Shown here one piece after another: positions 46,301 through 58,075 of a DNA stretch of 64,000 nucleotides; position 1 is the first letter of the stretch; every line of letters begins with the position of its first letter. Source of the DNA: Parelaphostrongylus tenuis (Eukaryota > Nematoda > Chromadorea > Rhabditida > Metastrongylidae); NCBI GenBank assembly GCA_019055375.1, contig JAHQIW010000809.1:1-64000 (forward strand), read 5' to 3'. The notes under the pieces are model-generated. The model did no database searches. It was not told the origin of the DNA and worked only from the letters and a program-made list of their open reading frames with translations. A program made the position numbers and the translations under genes.

Positions 46301-49300
46301 TTTTGGACTTAATAAAATCAAGATTACATCTTCTTAGAGCAATAAAATTTGCACCATTGACGAACATTTGTAGATCATGATAGTTCTTATCTCGTTCAAT
46401 AAAATCCACATTGAGCTCACATATGCTTCTTGAACATGGAGGCGGCCATCGTCGCGTGGCGAAAAACAGCTTACATGGTTCTCAAATATCAGAAAAAAAA
46501 AACTTTTTTAGAGTTGAACATTGCCATCTACATTTTGTTCCAAGCGCTATCCCAAAATCTAAGCACGCCTACAGAAAAAAAATTTTTGAAAGGATAGGCA
46601 GGCCAAAGAGCAATGGAGAATCTAGCGCCTATTATCTGCTCATGGAAGCTGCACGAACGGGTCTTGATCACTGCGATACATCTTGCTTGTTTAGTGCATT
46701 TTGAAAGCCCCACACGAATTGTCATTGCACTGAAGAGACGTTAGACCTTAAAGTAGTGCACGTACACTAGGTACGCTAATTATGATTCTTTAAGTGTGTT
46801 TTTAAGCCAACCAAGTTAATTTTGAGCTTTCTTTCTATTTCATGAGTCGAACAAAAAAAAAGTGATGGCCTCAAAAAACAAGTTAGTCGAGTTTCTAGCG
46901 TTTTTTATACAATCTGTCATCATAATTTACTATGCGGATCCTAGCACTTCCTGCATTTGATTCACTTCCTCGCATTCGTTCTGCAACTAGGTCTTTAAGC
47001 ACGTGCTGCTCAAACTGATGCGTTTTCTCTTCTTTATAAATGTCGTAGAATACTGATCAAGACAATTCTCCTTGGAATTTACAAGACGGCTGAGCCTCGG
47101 TATTCTCAGCTGATTCATTGCAGGAGGGTGTTGGGGAGAGGATCAAACTAGCATCTTGCATATAACCGTTTTCGTGATACACTGCATCACACTGCCATTG
47201 CGCCACCTGCCACATACTAGTACCGATTACTAAATAAATACTGTTCTCAACACGACGCTGTGACTGTGAAACACGTCAAGAGTTGTAGAACTTTGAATAA
47301 TGTCTCAATACTTTATAGCAGGTCTTGATGATATAAGCCTATGTACTATGGTCCTTATCAGAGATGAGTTTACGTTGAACACGACATAAAGAGGTTTGAC
47401 AATGTCTGAAGAACCTAGCTAGGAGGTATAGCCGAGTTCCATCGTTTTTGCATCAGTGAAATATATCTGTATTCACTTTTATTATATGTATAGTAGGATA
47501 AAGGATAAAGCTCTCGGCGTTGATCAATGCTTGAGAGATGGGCTATGCATTCGACTTCAATTTTTCTCAAAACTTTGTTTGATGTGAATGAATGCATATC
47601 AATGCATATCTGGCCTTTAAAATGACTCGCGGTGGCCTCCCGCTGAACCAAGTCAGTGCTGCTTTTCCTCCTAGACAATTCTGAGACCAGTCTGGTACCA
47701 ATTTACTAACCGCAGAGTGGTGGATGGCTTGGTGAGCCATGATTAGGAGATCAAACCGCTGACCTCGTGTGCGACGCAAAGCATCTTTAACCACTGCGCC
47801 ACATGTGCTCTCAGATATTTGCATACATGTATATATATGTGGATATATGTATGCATGTATATATTTTCATTTCTATATATATGCGTATATACTTACATAT
47901 ATATACATAGATGCACATGTACATACATATATAATGTCATTTTCCCCTTTTTGCGGTGTATATATGTGGTGCTTTGCATGCGCACAAGGTTGGTGCAAGG
48001 ACTCGGCCCTGTGTCCGGGTTCACTAAGCGTTCCAACCCTCCAAGGTTTGAACCCAACTAGCAAGTAAACCGATACGAGAAAGGGCCTTTTCAGTAGAGA
48101 AAGCTTTTCCTCTAAACTTTCAGAAGTCATTCGATGGCTTACTCGGCGATTTCAATGTAGTACTTGGTTTTGGAAAGCCTTCTCAGTGCGCTGAAGCAGA
48201 GAAAATAAAATTATGTTTCACACTCGGTTTGCTTTGCTCGCTCGGCTAGTTTGTGTAAGGTTTTGTCAACAAATTAGTGGCCATTTAACACCATAAATAT
48301 AGCTGATATAAAGACTGCGTTTGTTTTGGAAAGGTCTTCGTATGTAGCTGTGAGAGTGAAAAGAAAATTACGTTTCACCGTCAGAATCTATTTCGCATAT
48401 GAGAAATACGCCTTAGCAGTCTTTGAGCGTGTAGAGGAAATCGTGATGTAGCAAAATATCAAAAGTTCAGAAGTTTTCTTACAACAGAGGAATATTTCAT
48501 AAATAATTAAGGAAAATCGCGCTGCACGCAGCGACGTCAGCCACCGCTTTGAAGGGAGCCATTTCGTTTTTCATTTGAGGATTTTTTCTGTTTCAAAAAA
48601 TCCTGAGTTTTGCGTAATTGTAGTGAAAATTCGTTTTATCGCTTCCTAGGAGGTAGATTTTTATTTTTATTTCTAACACCAGATAAACCCGACATGAAGC
48701 TCAAGTAAGAGTTAATCACTTGAACTGCAAAACGTAGTCTTTTTCGCTCTTACAGTGCTCTATAGAGATCTTTTTGAAATTCAAATTCAGTTCTGTAATC
48801 GACAAGATTTGCGCCATCGAAAGGTTATCTAAAGATCTATGAAAAACCAAGTGCAGACCCAAGATGAGCAAAAAATGCGCTCCGAGCGTGAAACGTGATT
48901 TTCTCTTTGCCGTTGCTACAGCGCTCCAAGAAATCTTTTGAGAAACCAAACCTATTACTATAATTTTATCTGCGAAGTAGCCGAGCGAGTAAGAGAGTAG
49001 AATACACTATACACACCTAAGGCAAAACGTAGTTTTTTTCGTAGCGCCAAGAGAGTCTGTTAAAAATGAAGCCCAGTGTTAAAATCGCCATTTTTTGATT
49101 GTCGAATTACAAATAAGAATCTAGTGAAAATTTTGCGTCCGACGAGAAAACTGCAAATTGGCAGCTATCATTTTTGCTGCACTTGGTCCTCAAAGGGTCA
49201 ATGCTAAACTTGTCGCGAAGGATAAGAGCACTGACTTGGTTTATCAATGGGTTATAAAAAAACATTATGTAGATCGGATATGCATGCAGTCGTCCCTAAG

Positions 49301-51105
49301 ACATCACTAATGGAGTAGAATGCATGAACACGGCCAAAAGTAAACTATGATTAGTCTTTTTTTTCAAAAAAATAGTGCCATTCTCGACTGACAAAACTGT
49401 TCATCGCTCTGCGCTACAGTATATCATATAAAGTTGCTTGACTGAACAGAGAAGCGTACGGTACACGTTGACGAAAATCTCTAAAAATTGTCAATGTGGC
49501 AATATTACCGTTTTTTTTTGGAGCTTTAACGTCACGAAGTCAATTATCCTTAGGAGAATGTTACTATTTTATTTATAATAATCAAAAAACTAAGAAGTTG
49601 TGAAAAATATGATAATGCGTCATCGGAGTTCGCTGTTAACGTTATGCAGCTCTCTCATTATATCCTGCTCTTCGAAGCCGAACATTCGGAACTGTAACAT
49701 CAATTTTTGTAGAAAAGTTACCAATATTTTTTAATAATTTTAAAGCTAATCGTCTTAAGTTTATCTCTCGTATTTTTTCCAAGTCAAGGTGTGATGTGAA
49801 TTAGAATCACAAAAGTACTGAGATACAAGAGAGACGCGCAACCTGAAGTGGCTGTGAGCCCACGATCACACTCTTACGTGTCAATACTACACTAACAAGG
49901 CGCCTGCTTTGCATATCGCTCAGCCACATTTTGAATTTACTGATGCATTCAGAGACCACCAGTTAACATAATGATCTAAGGAGCACAAATCGACATATTC
50001 GAAGTAATAAATGGTGTATGGTTAACAGTGAAGCCCCCAAGAGCGTAATCGTAGGTTCAAAACCCAGTTGAAGCTCCGGGACTCTGTTCTTTCTCAGCAA
50101 TCTGCGACTACAGTGTTCGTGGTTTGTTAAAACACTGGTTAGTTGAATTGGTTAAAGAATTGTTGCGAGGCAGTACAGACGATAACCAACCATTCAAATT
50201 ACGGAAATTGAAAAATCAGTTGAGATTCTCTAACTTCTACTTCAATCAGATAAAATGGCGACCATTGAAGGCTTGTTTCTGCTCATACGTCTGAATCAAC
50301 CACGGATAGTAATAATAGCAGATTTGTTTTCGACGGAAACAGAACTGAGTTGACCATCGATTAGTCATATCAACTAATAGATTAATGCAAACCGAACTCG
50401 TATCCTGTACTTCATTAGATCTATCAATAAAACGCGATGAATATCATCTAAAGGTTCAAAATCAGATTGTTTCTCAATTTCTATTCATTTGGCTATTCAA
50501 TGGAATTCTCAGCTCTTCATTTTTCGTAAACCTTTATGTCCAACCTTACTTACTCCGAAGGACTAACAAGTAGTGGAAAAAACGATAGGGAGAAAAAAAG
50601 ACATCACATAGGACACAAAAGAGATGGTGTTTCTGTTGGCATTTCACAAATCTTGAATTTTCTTGTAAAAACTCAGAAGCACAATGCATACAGCATTCAT
50701 CAAACTCAGTGGGGTGCCTCATTTTTGTTCCATCAACTCACTGAAAATGGAAAAAAGGGGACACCTATCCAACAGTATTCGGTCTGCATTATGTGACTTA
50801 GTGATGCTTCACTGTTGCCAGGTTAGTGTTAGTATCTTCATCAACTAAATAAATGAATGTGCTACTACTTGAAGACCATTGAAGCTTTTTGTTCCTGAGT
50901 TTCTCGATGCGTTTTCATAAATGATTGAAACAGAGAGTTCGTCTGTACTAAAACAGTCACAGTCCACTACGCCACATCTCCTACCTCCATTGTGATTACC
51001 GTATCGACTCTATAACATCGCCGAACACACGAGACGCATGAGCATATGCTTTATCAAAAAAAAAACTCACTTTCTATTTTAGTAATCCTATCGTCGGTTT
51101 TGTGT
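28314..51105 (-). CDS. multi-exon gene of unknown product
   Basis: Thirteen splice-bounded exons join in frame into 300 codons and a TGA: 51105-51071, 50278-50203, 45370-45327, 44687-44668, 43315-43255, 43014-42993, 42437-42335, 39437-39338, 38888-38757, 37288-37216, 28857-28782, 28654-28574, 28394-28314. Most acceptors end in TTTCAG, TTCCAG or TTTAG and donors are mostly GTAA, GTGAG or GTAT. Phase fits at every junction, including exons of 20, 22 and 44 nt. Characteristic stretches are RRLSAAIAPQLVKIEPL (42437), SVQFDPVDFDVIDPDGQ (39437) and ISVPASLYPEGLAVREGKRK (38888). A hydrophobic segment (ICLLLARLLVGIIINW) lies near the C-terminus, so a membrane anchor is possible. I recognise no family. 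The 5' end is unresolved. The weakest links are the two smallest exons and the 8.4 kb intron that joins 37216 to 28857; the last three exons could be a separate gene. Confidence 0.55.
30110..30290. mobile_element. half copy of mariner-type MITE F1
   Basis: CTACGACAGCTTCATCTTAG and AGCAAGTATAGGCAAGTTG match the right arm of 9632-10220. The other arm is missing. Confidence 0.5.
30651..33349 (+). CDS. three-exon gene (3' part), unknown product
   Basis: Exon 30651-30739 follows CCACTTTTAG and ends at GTAAGA; it reads PLCEWMSINYAEALL and ends NGKIIIVV. Exon 31689-31759 follows TTCCAAAG and ends at GTCAGT. Exon 33142-33349 follows ATCTAG and ends at TAG, reading VDYPVEDDGTHIV and a Ser/Thr-rich tail. 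Phases agree (0, then 2/1). The middle exon is open in all three frames, so its reading depends on its neighbours. The start is not found; an ATG at 30526 with a weak donor at 30536 would fit the phase. The gene would lie antisense in the largest intron of the minus-strand gene. No domain recognised. Confidence 0.42.
30955..31080 (-). mobile_element. family 1 SINE, 3' part only
   Basis: CCTTAGGGATGGCCATGCAT and ATTCGACTCCATTACTC are the inverted 3' part of the family 1 body. Confidence 0.5.
34482..35060 (-). other. coding-like segment, unassigned
   Basis: After GTTTTAG (near 35060) a frame runs to a GTGAGT donor at 34907, reading WLSLLFACGCAFTRQKW and MDVISAIIAPISSIYQE. The adjoining 111-codon frame (34817-34482) is also open. 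The hydrophobic character suggests a membrane protein or its fossil. Phase would fit after exon 37288-37216 of the minus-strand gene but not before 28857, so it is left out of that model. Confidence 0.3.
36740..37165. other. GC-rich block, possibly repeat-derived
   Basis: Composition differs from its flanks. The minus frame (LPPHHGWGGVHGC and onward) is open for 70 codons without splice sites. No ends, tRNA boxes or known domain identified. Lies in an intron of the proposed minus-strand gene. Confidence 0.3.
37540..38290. mobile_element. TIR element, family A
   Basis: Inverted ends of about 75 bp: GGAGTGTTAGCAGCCACTCG at the left and the complement of its relative near 38235 at the right. 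Sits between exon-bearing segments of the minus-strand gene. Confidence 0.65.
40759..40810. repeat. (TA)n microsatellite
   Basis: Pure TA run interrupted by a TTTTTTTG. Confidence 0.85.
41055..41690. mobile_element. TIR element, family A
   Basis: Left end ATAAGAGTGTTAGTGGTCAT; right end the complement with GGTTACATAGCTCAGTAGTT. Interior blocks GATGAACGTGGAGAGAAA and TCGATCGATG are shared with 11345-11965. Confidence 0.6.
42545..42665 (+). mobile_element. tRNA-like SINE head, family 2
   Basis: GTCTTAGTACAAGCACCCGG and AAGTTCAATTCCTGTCC resemble A and B boxes, followed by AAAGCTCTGCATGTCACC. Confidence 0.35.
42840..42950 (+). mobile_element. tRNA-like SINE head, family 2
   Basis: TGGTAATGTAGTGACTAAC, CACGCGCTCTC and the tail ATTACTCAACATTGCTAG match the copy at 7005-7095. 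Confidence 0.4.
43690..43950. repeat. dispersed repeat B
   Basis: CCTAGCACTTCTTGCATTCA and TCTCTCGCATTCATCCTC recur at 46935-47000 and, in part, at 35220-35280. Nature unknown. Confidence 0.4.
44345..44476. repeat. TATATG/TA microsatellite
   Basis: Imperfect repeat with pure TA runs at both ends. Confidence 0.8.
45400..46920. other. intron-like region, nothing assigned
   Basis: Several mid-size frames on both strands but none with splice support. The frames at 46088-46704 look random. Confidence 0.35.
46930..47215. repeat. dispersed repeat B with tRNA-like end
   Basis: GATCCTAGCACTTCCTGCAT at the left. The right part on the minus strand has GTGGCGCAATGGCAGTGTG and a GTTTGATCCTC box, as in SINE heads; part of it is shared with 53025-53105. 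Confidence 0.45.
47500..47815 (-). mobile_element. tRNA-derived SINE, family 1
   Basis: Complete on the minus strand: A box GTGGCGCAGTGGTTAAAG, body AAGCAGCACTGACTTGG, tail of TTTATCC type. It ends against a microsatellite. Confidence 0.8.
47818..47935. repeat. TATATG microsatellite
   Basis: Imperfect TATATG/TATACA tract at the 5' edge of the SINE. Confidence 0.75.
48100..49880. other. decayed repeats, no gene
   Basis: GCAAAACGTAGTCTTTTTCG (48727), GCAAAACGTAGTTTTTTTCG (49022) and GCAAAACGTAAGCTTCTTC (61280) are copies of one dispersed motif. GTGTAGAGGAAATCGTGATG links this to family A elements. A 3' piece of a family 1 SINE lies at about 49200-49340. Confidence 0.35.
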
Positions 51106-51295
51106 CTAAATTCAATATTGAATGCTAAAGCAATTGGTGAGAAAGAAGCAACCATGACTAAGAGAACATGGAATCTCATGCTAGGTTATTTATAAAGCGT
51201 GCATTGATGGAGAAATACCTATCCATTTTTAGAAAGTAATTAGAATAATTTGATTTTTATCTTGTGAAAAGCGCAACATGAATAACTTCAGCCCC

Positions 51296-51736
51296 TTACA
51301 ATAACATCTGTCCTCGTCTTTTCTCCTTCTTAGTTCTTCTAATTCCACATATTTTTCTTAGTTTTTGATTTTCAAAATGGAATATGAGTGATTGAGTGAG
51401 TGATTGATGGAATATGATGACATCTGAGTGATTTTCATTCCAATCGAATTCGCTACCTACCTGTTTTTTTGGTCTTCTAAGGGAATGAGATCGCATGGTG
51501 ATTGAAAATAAAATGATGATCGATAAATCGATCGATTGATCGCCGAATTGATTGTTGAAACGAGAAGTGATGAGAAGTTTGACGAGAGGTGGTGATGATG
51601 GCGCTTGCTCAGTCGCGAAGCCTTTCTGGCATTCGATTGCCTTTCGAATGGAAAATGTAAAATACCTATTGATTGGAACAGTTATAATGTAATCGTGAAA
51701 CCAAAGTACATACGGTAGCGTCAATTTCGATTCCAT
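51296..51736 (-). other. 5' candidate region of the minus-strand gene
   Basis: An open frame of 146 codons ends at a good donor (GTAAGG, exon edge 51300) whose phase matches the exon at 51105. The part next to the donor (RRTKKEKRRGQML) is basic and coding-like. The upstream part contains short sequence repeats (GATCGAT and TGAGTGATT units) and a GTAGGT donor after MRSHSLRRPKKQ, so the true 5' exons may be shorter. Start codon undecided. Confidence 0.35.
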
Positions 51737-51899
51737 TCATTGCTAGTGAGGTTTATCTAAGTAAAAAATGTACTTTTCGAAGGCAAACATTGTTCAAAAG
51801 TTTGAAAACGGCGAGACTTTTTATGCTCTCACGTTGTTAGTATTCTGAGCGTAGGTTCAAAATCAAATATTATTACAAACTATCCATTTTCGAGAAATC

Positions 51900-53990
51900 C
51901 TTTTCCTTTTCCTTCTTTTCGTGAGATAATCATCATTTTTCAAGCCGAGACTTGCAGTGTGAGTTGGCCTTTCGATTTGCTAAGATCAGATAAATGCGAT
52001 TGTATATCTATACAATATATAACATTTATGCAGAGATGAAATGTCATATGTACTTCATAGTTTTTAAGTAGTCAAAACTTTCTCGAAATTTGAAAAATTT
52101 TTTGTTTTATCCCCATGGCGATCAAGTATGACGTTTGTCATTACCTCCCACTGACTAGATCACTTTTAATCTCAAAATTATATGCGTTTTTTCCGCTAGA
52201 CTTATTTGCTTTTTTGTTATTTCATTAGTACTCAATTTTTGAACTTTCAGTTCTTTTTTTTTTGCTTTCTTCCTATTACTGAGAACGAAACTTTGTCTTC
52301 TAATAACAGTCACTACTCCTTCCAATTACGTTCAATACTACTGTGATTGTTACTGGCTTCCGTTTCTCTTCCGTTATGAATACCAATTCTGAATAGCAAA
52401 TGTGAAGTACTATTCTGTGAAAGTATTGATTTATTGATCAAAAGCTAAACACGTGAGAAAAAATATTCTTAATGAGAAGTGGCGCATTACAAATTTATTT
52501 ACTTGAGAAAGATTCATGGAAGATTCCATTGAGACCGAACCATATGAATAAATCAAACCAAATGTTTGGAAACAATCTAGAAATTTTACGTAAGGGAAAT
52601 GTGAGATAAATCTAGCAAGATGTTCTGAATGTATATATGTAAGTATATATGAACTGTGTATACACGCTTGCGTACACATACGGGTACATGCTTGAGTGTT
52701 AGAGAGAAGTAGAGTGAAAGAGAAAAATAGAAAGAGAAAAAAGCAACTGAAATACGATATGAATGCTGAGCAGATATTCTTGTTACCCAACTGCTGATGG
52801 CAATGATTATTGAAAAGATCTATATTTTCGGATTCATGTGTTCCGCTATGGTAGAAAATTGGGTAAGTGAGTATAACAAACCAATGACTCCAAGACAAAT
52901 TTCATACAATACGTTTATTTTGTAGAGGAAAATCATTTTGTCATTCCCAAAAGATTAGGTAAAAACCGTTGCAAACACCACAAAGTATTAAAGGAGCTTT
53001 GCAGAGGAAATGTCTTTGAATAATTACCCGTAGTATCTACTTCCAGCTGATTCACTGGAAACAGCTGAGGGTGTATTGCCTTGGGGTGAGATCGAACTTT
53101 ACAGTGTTTGTTCAGAAAGTGTATACTTCAGGTTATTTATCAAACATTCCATATACCTCGCATCAATCAATACTGGTGTGGATACTCGGCTTTGAAATGA
53201 AATAATTTAAGATATAGACTATTCTTTGAAGAGTAGATAACCATAACGATATTTTAGAAAGTGGTTTTCGAAAGAAATTAATGAAAGAGAAAAATACGAA
53301 CATAAAGTTGTGAGCAAAGGAAATTTCTTCGCCACGTACTAAGCCGATGGATTTATCAACAAAGACAGATCAACGAATCGATTCCTATATTAGACTAAAG
53401 AAGAATCCTTAAAATAACCCTAAGACTTCTTAGAAGCCCATATATTCCCAAATAATACTGATTCAATCCATTAGTAAACAATATGTTAGAAAGGGGCGGA
53501 TGGATGTGATGGAAGTGGAGGTGGAGGTGTGGAGCCAGGGTTTGAACCAATGATGGTGTTGTTATTGTGTTAGCAACAACCACGTCAAAGCGGAGCACAA
53601 TGGCAGTCCGATTCTATGTAGTCACTCAAAAATATTTTAAAATAAGTGCGTGCTGCACTTTTTTTCGAGTCTGATTGTGTCTTTCACGTCTATGCCGATA
53701 TATCATGTGGTAGTGAACTTTATTGACAGCAACATTTTTTTTCAGAAAGATGATGTTCTGTAGGCGTACAAGATTTTCTCTTAGTTGCGGCTCTTGTTCC
53801 GGAAAATTTAGCTGGTTGGACAAGCGCAATTTCGCTCAACATGAAGCACTTTTTTATCCATTCAATTTCATTCAATAAGAAAAGCTGTTGTTCGCTATCG
53901 CTGACTATTGTGATCGCTTTTTGTCAAAACTTTTGAAATTCTACGTTTCGCTTCCATTCTTTGGAAGTCTAATTAGTAAAGAAATTTTGA
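51900..53990. other. AT-rich, nothing assigned
   Basis: Includes the longest uninterrupted frame of the window (52431-52898, minus), judged non-coding, and a GGTGGA-type repeat near 53510. No gene supported. Confidence 0.35.
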
Positions 53991-53994
53991 GGCT

Positions 53995-54260
53995 CCGTGA
54001 CCGGGTGGTTGTGATGTTTGTCACGGCGCTCGTGGAGCCGAGTTCCACCTCTCCCTCCTCCCACTTCTCTCCGGCAGTCAACAACAGCGTCCTTTGGAAC
54101 GCTGTAGCAAGGCTATCCTCGAGAATGCAAGGAGACTCGCTCAACCAGTATTCTACGCCATTCAAGAAGAAAACGAAAAACGAATTGAATGCTAGAAGTA
54201 CTGGGATCCGCACACTGACAAAAGAAAACGAAACCATCGTGATGACGTATCAAATAAAAG
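53995..54260 (+). mobile_element. family 3 repeat, best copy
   Basis: Head GACCGGGTGGTTGTGATG, middle CAGTCAACAACAGCGTCC and GGAGACTCGCTCAACCAG, end GAAGTACTGGGATCCGCACA. The other family 3 copies were identified by comparison with it. Confidence 0.65.
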
Positions 54261-54949
54261 TGCGAAAAAAGGAAATTTGAGGTCAAAAGTGAGTAAATTA
54301 ATAGGTAGAGCAGAGTCACTTCTATGAGTTTATCTAGTTTTCATCTCTTTAAATACTTAAGTTGTAGTAAATGTATCGGGAATGCTCGAAAAGTTGCACT
54401 AAGGTCACGCTCATGCTGGAAAAATAAGAGATAAGGCGTCTGGCTTTAATCAATTCTCCAGGTACCTCATCAAGTATCGTAGAGGCAAATGAATGATCAA
54501 ATACCTGTTTCATTCATAAAGTTAAATCCTATGGGCCAAGCCATGGATCAGCTCAGCGTTTTTATCCTACCAAACGAAGAAGTTACTAATTTGTCGAGCT
54601 TGGCGAGATGAAATCGTAATCCTCTCAAGCGCGAGATCAAACCAACGACCTCTGCCGCTTATAGTGCATCAAATTAATAGCCGCAGCACTGTACGAGCTG
54701 CATTATTATGTTGGCGGACATATTACACGTAAGCCAATGAGCGCGTACTTGATGCAATAACAAATGATGAAAGTGACAGTGTGATTTTAGGTTTTGACCG
54801 CTTAACTTAGAATGATTACTTCAGACAATGTCGTAAATATTCATTATAAATGTAAATAATATAGCAGACTAATAAGAGATCAGAGTAGGACAGAAGGATA
54901 ACGAATAGTAATGAAGTCTCGTAGCTTTTAAGCTTCCGAATGCCATGTC

Positions 54950-55005
54950 AAAGAGAAAGAGAAAGATAGAGATAAAGATATAGATGGAGAGGAAGAGGGA
55001 AGGAG
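54950..55005 (+). repeat. purine-rich GA repeat
   Basis: AAAGAGAAAGAGAAAGATAG and continuing GGA/AGA units. Confidence 0.7.
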
Positions 55006-55734
55006 AGACAGACATTTCGAAATGGGAAATTCATATGAAAAATAGAATGTGTCCGCTGCGTGTCAAAATACTATATATTATTAATGAATATTTAATTATG
55101 TCGATATCACCAGTCGAGCTCGTCTCAATAACTTTTTCATTGAAGTGGTATTTCGCTTGGAGAATGTTTTCGTGAAAGCCATGCAATCCCTTGAAAGAGT
55201 TCTCGTGACTTCAAAACAGGCAGTTATCGCTGTCATGATTGATCCTTGAGAATATGCAGAGGTGGTCCAACTTATGATTTTAGGCTAAATTAGCCTGCTT
55301 GGAGTAAATTTTCCCCTTAACGTGCATTGCGTTCCGATATACTCCTAGCAATTACCCGATAGATTAAAACGGTGACGGGTCGTTCTAAATTGTTTTTATT
55401 TATCTTGGTTAAGGTCTCTTGAGGATGATTATATCTATCCGCTGCATATTGCATTTGAAATAAAGCTAGACAATTGTCAGATTAGAGCTATAAGTAAAGG
55501 GGGACTAATCACCTATTTAAGTTGGTTCTTTGTGACCTTTAGCAATTCTATGGCAGTTTATAGTCGTGGAATAGCAGATATTCCATGAAAGTTGCAAAAA
55601 GCGTGACGACTTTTCGTAAATAAAATTGTGTAGATCATATGAAACAACATCTGTTCTGCAAAAATTGAATTGTGAATTACCTACTTAGAAAAGATGTCAT
55701 AGATAAACAAATAAAGCTCTAAACCTTGAGCAAT

Positions 55735-55985
55735 TTCTGAGTGATGCACCTATCCATCATCAGAAAGCATCATTAGAGCTGATTGAATATATACTAGTCA
55801 ATAGAATGACTTTCGGTGGCTTATTATTACGTCATCAGTGCAACACTCATGGGCATGTCTGCAACCGATTTTCCGACCTCGGCTGGATGAAGGCTGGGTG
55901 AACCAGGGGCTCGGAACTGAACCAAAGGTTACGTTTATTGCAAGGCACCTCTATCCACTGCACTGCATGTGTCAGAGAACCTCAG
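55735..55985 (-). mobile_element. degenerate family 1 SINE
   Basis: On the minus strand, CAGTGCAGTGGATAGAGGTG and GGTTCAGTTCCGAG mark the head, with the body order kept. Confidence 0.4.
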
Positions 55986-56813
55986 AAAAATAAAGTACCC
56001 TTCGTACCTGACCGATGTTTGCAATCGACTTTTCGTCTGAATTCGCTTTCTCGATTTTCTTAATAACTGAAAATGATTATTAGTGCATGTATGATCCAGG
56101 AGAGAATTCAACAAACAATGAATTCAACAATTTGTGTATTTTTCTCCAAACGGGCTTCTTCTTCCAAATAAGTCAGTTCTCACATTTTCTTTTCAAACAG
56201 AGATGAATTCTGTGCTTTTTTGGCGGTAATTTGAGATTTTGAAGGGATCTATGATAGAAATACTAAAGAGCAGAGCAAAACAGAAGAACTAAGGAACAGA
56301 ATGGAAATATTTTCCTCATAGCAATAAAGAAGGTTGATACAAACGATCCAAATTAGCGCAATTTAGTCGGTTTTTGAACAAACTGGAGAGTTCTCTTCTG
56401 CAAAAACGTCAGGAAAAGTTTATAGATTTCATAGTTTATATGGCTTTCGTAATTTGATGAGTTCCATAAAACTCCAAAATCTTTTCAAATGGAATTATTT
56501 TCATTCATAGTAAGTGAGCAATAGAAGGTAATAATGTACCGTAATGTGCTGAGAGTCCACCACATTCGTTAGAATGACGTCGTTCCATATAGACAGTCGG
56601 TAAAATGAAGTCTATCTAAAATTGGAAGACAATTTTCATAGTGTTCAAGTTGAGATTTATTACAGACGGCAAACATCACAGAGTCTACGCTACTTGTAAG
56701 CAGATAGAGCTTTGCCACAGAGTTAATGATGTGCGTAGAGTTGACGTGAATGGATGAATGAACGAAGAATCAAATGCTTCACATAGGAAAAAAGTGAGAG
56801 AAAGTTGGAAGAT

Positions 56814-56945
56814 ATGAAAACCGTCGAATGTAACAGCCAGACGAGTGCGCTCGCTCGAGTGACAGCGCCAGCGCCAACGTCACCACCACCAGTAACCATT
56901 GCTGGACCAGACACTGCCACAGCCACCGTTGGCTATGAAAGTTGA
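56814..56945 (+). other. GC-rich coding-like patch, strand unclear
   Basis: A 43-codon plus frame (ending APAPTSPPPVTIAGPD and onward) overlaps a 67-codon minus frame rich in Gly, Ala and Val. The patch is much richer in G+C than its surroundings. No splice sites decide between them. Confidence 0.25.
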
Positions 56946-57598
56946 TACACTGTACAAAAGAACACGGAACACTATACTGTGAGATTAATGCACTTTAGCA
57001 CCATTGTATAGAACAACAACTTGTGCCAAAAATGGTGGCGTTGTCAGGAAATGAATATTAGATTGAAATCGGATACGCCATTAATGTTATTCTCTCACGT
57101 TATGCGACGAGAATAAGTCGAATATCAAACATAATCGAATACATAAATTTTTTATTGTTCCAGATTTCTCGCACGCTTTCTCAGTAGTTACAGAATTGAT
57201 CAGTATGGTTTTCCACATATAAATGGCAGCGTTACAACTTAGTGCCGATTTTGTCACTGATTTGTTCCAATGACGCATAAAATAGTAATTTTCTCGCTTA
57301 ATTTCTCTTTCTCATATCAACGTTAAGCGGCAAAATTTTCTTGAAAGTTGATTGGTATGCGAATAAAAGCACTTTTCAACCACAATATTTTTCATTCTCT
57401 AGGAAATTAGAAAGGCATAGATATGAATACTAGGAAATTCTCTATATCTATATGAAAACCTATTCATTTCAGTCTGAATATTTTTCAATAATAAAAAAAC
57501 ACTACATCCTAGTAAACATCTCTGTGGCTTTGTATTTGTATTACTACTAATCAGATACGTATTGTTCACGCATGCCTCTCTGAATAGGGATATCTTAC

Positions 57599-57767
57599 AG
57601 CAGGCGAATAGGTACGATGAAAATTGGCATGAGGAATTTCGGAAAAAAAACAATTTTCAGACAGCAAAATTAATGGATTTTCATATTTCAGCCGTGTAGG
57701 ATAGTTTTGTAGTGGCTCGATGTCAATATTTGGTAAACCTTTGATATTTGGTTGACTTGACTGACGC
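57599..57767 (-). CDS. internal exon of unknown gene
   Basis: A 169-nt exon between TTCGCAG and a GTAAGA donor. One base then 56 codons without a stop: RQSSQPNIKGLPNIDIEPLQ, then YPTRLKYENPLILLSENC. It has the same strand and splice style as the gene ending at 28314 and could be one of its upstream exons (it ends in phase 0), but the connecting exons were not found. No domain recognised. Confidence 0.5.
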
Positions 57768-57984
57768 CTGCGAAAATATTTGAACAAAATGCCCCACAGG
57801 TAGAAGAAAAAAGAAATAGCTAAACGAGCTTGTGTGAAACAATTTTCAATCGATATCATGTAGTAATATTATATTGGAAAACTATCAAGTGAACACTTAA
57901 GTGATCAAAATTTTTGGTTGCGAAGAAAAACTACTGGAAATTAATCGTATCTATTCTGAGAGAATTGAGTGGTGGGCAAAAATA

Positions 57985-58075
57985 CGACCTCAGACGGGAG
58001 TCGAACCCCCGTTTCATCCATAGCGGGACCGTCCCTAGTATGAATGAAATGCGGGTTCGACTCGCAGATTTCTTC
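57985..58075 (-). mobile_element. tRNA-like inverted SINE heads
   Basis: GACGGGAGTCGAACCCCCGT holds a minus-strand B box, and ATGCGGGTTCGACTCGCAGA a plus-strand one 40 bp on. Two tRNA-like heads face each other. Confidence 0.4.

Noticed and set aside
52431..52898. Longest open frame in the window (155 codons, minus)
   Set aside because: It is rich in Phe, Leu, Ser and His from AT-rich low-complexity DNA, has no domain, and contains microsatellite-derived Tyr/Ile/His runs. Judged chance.
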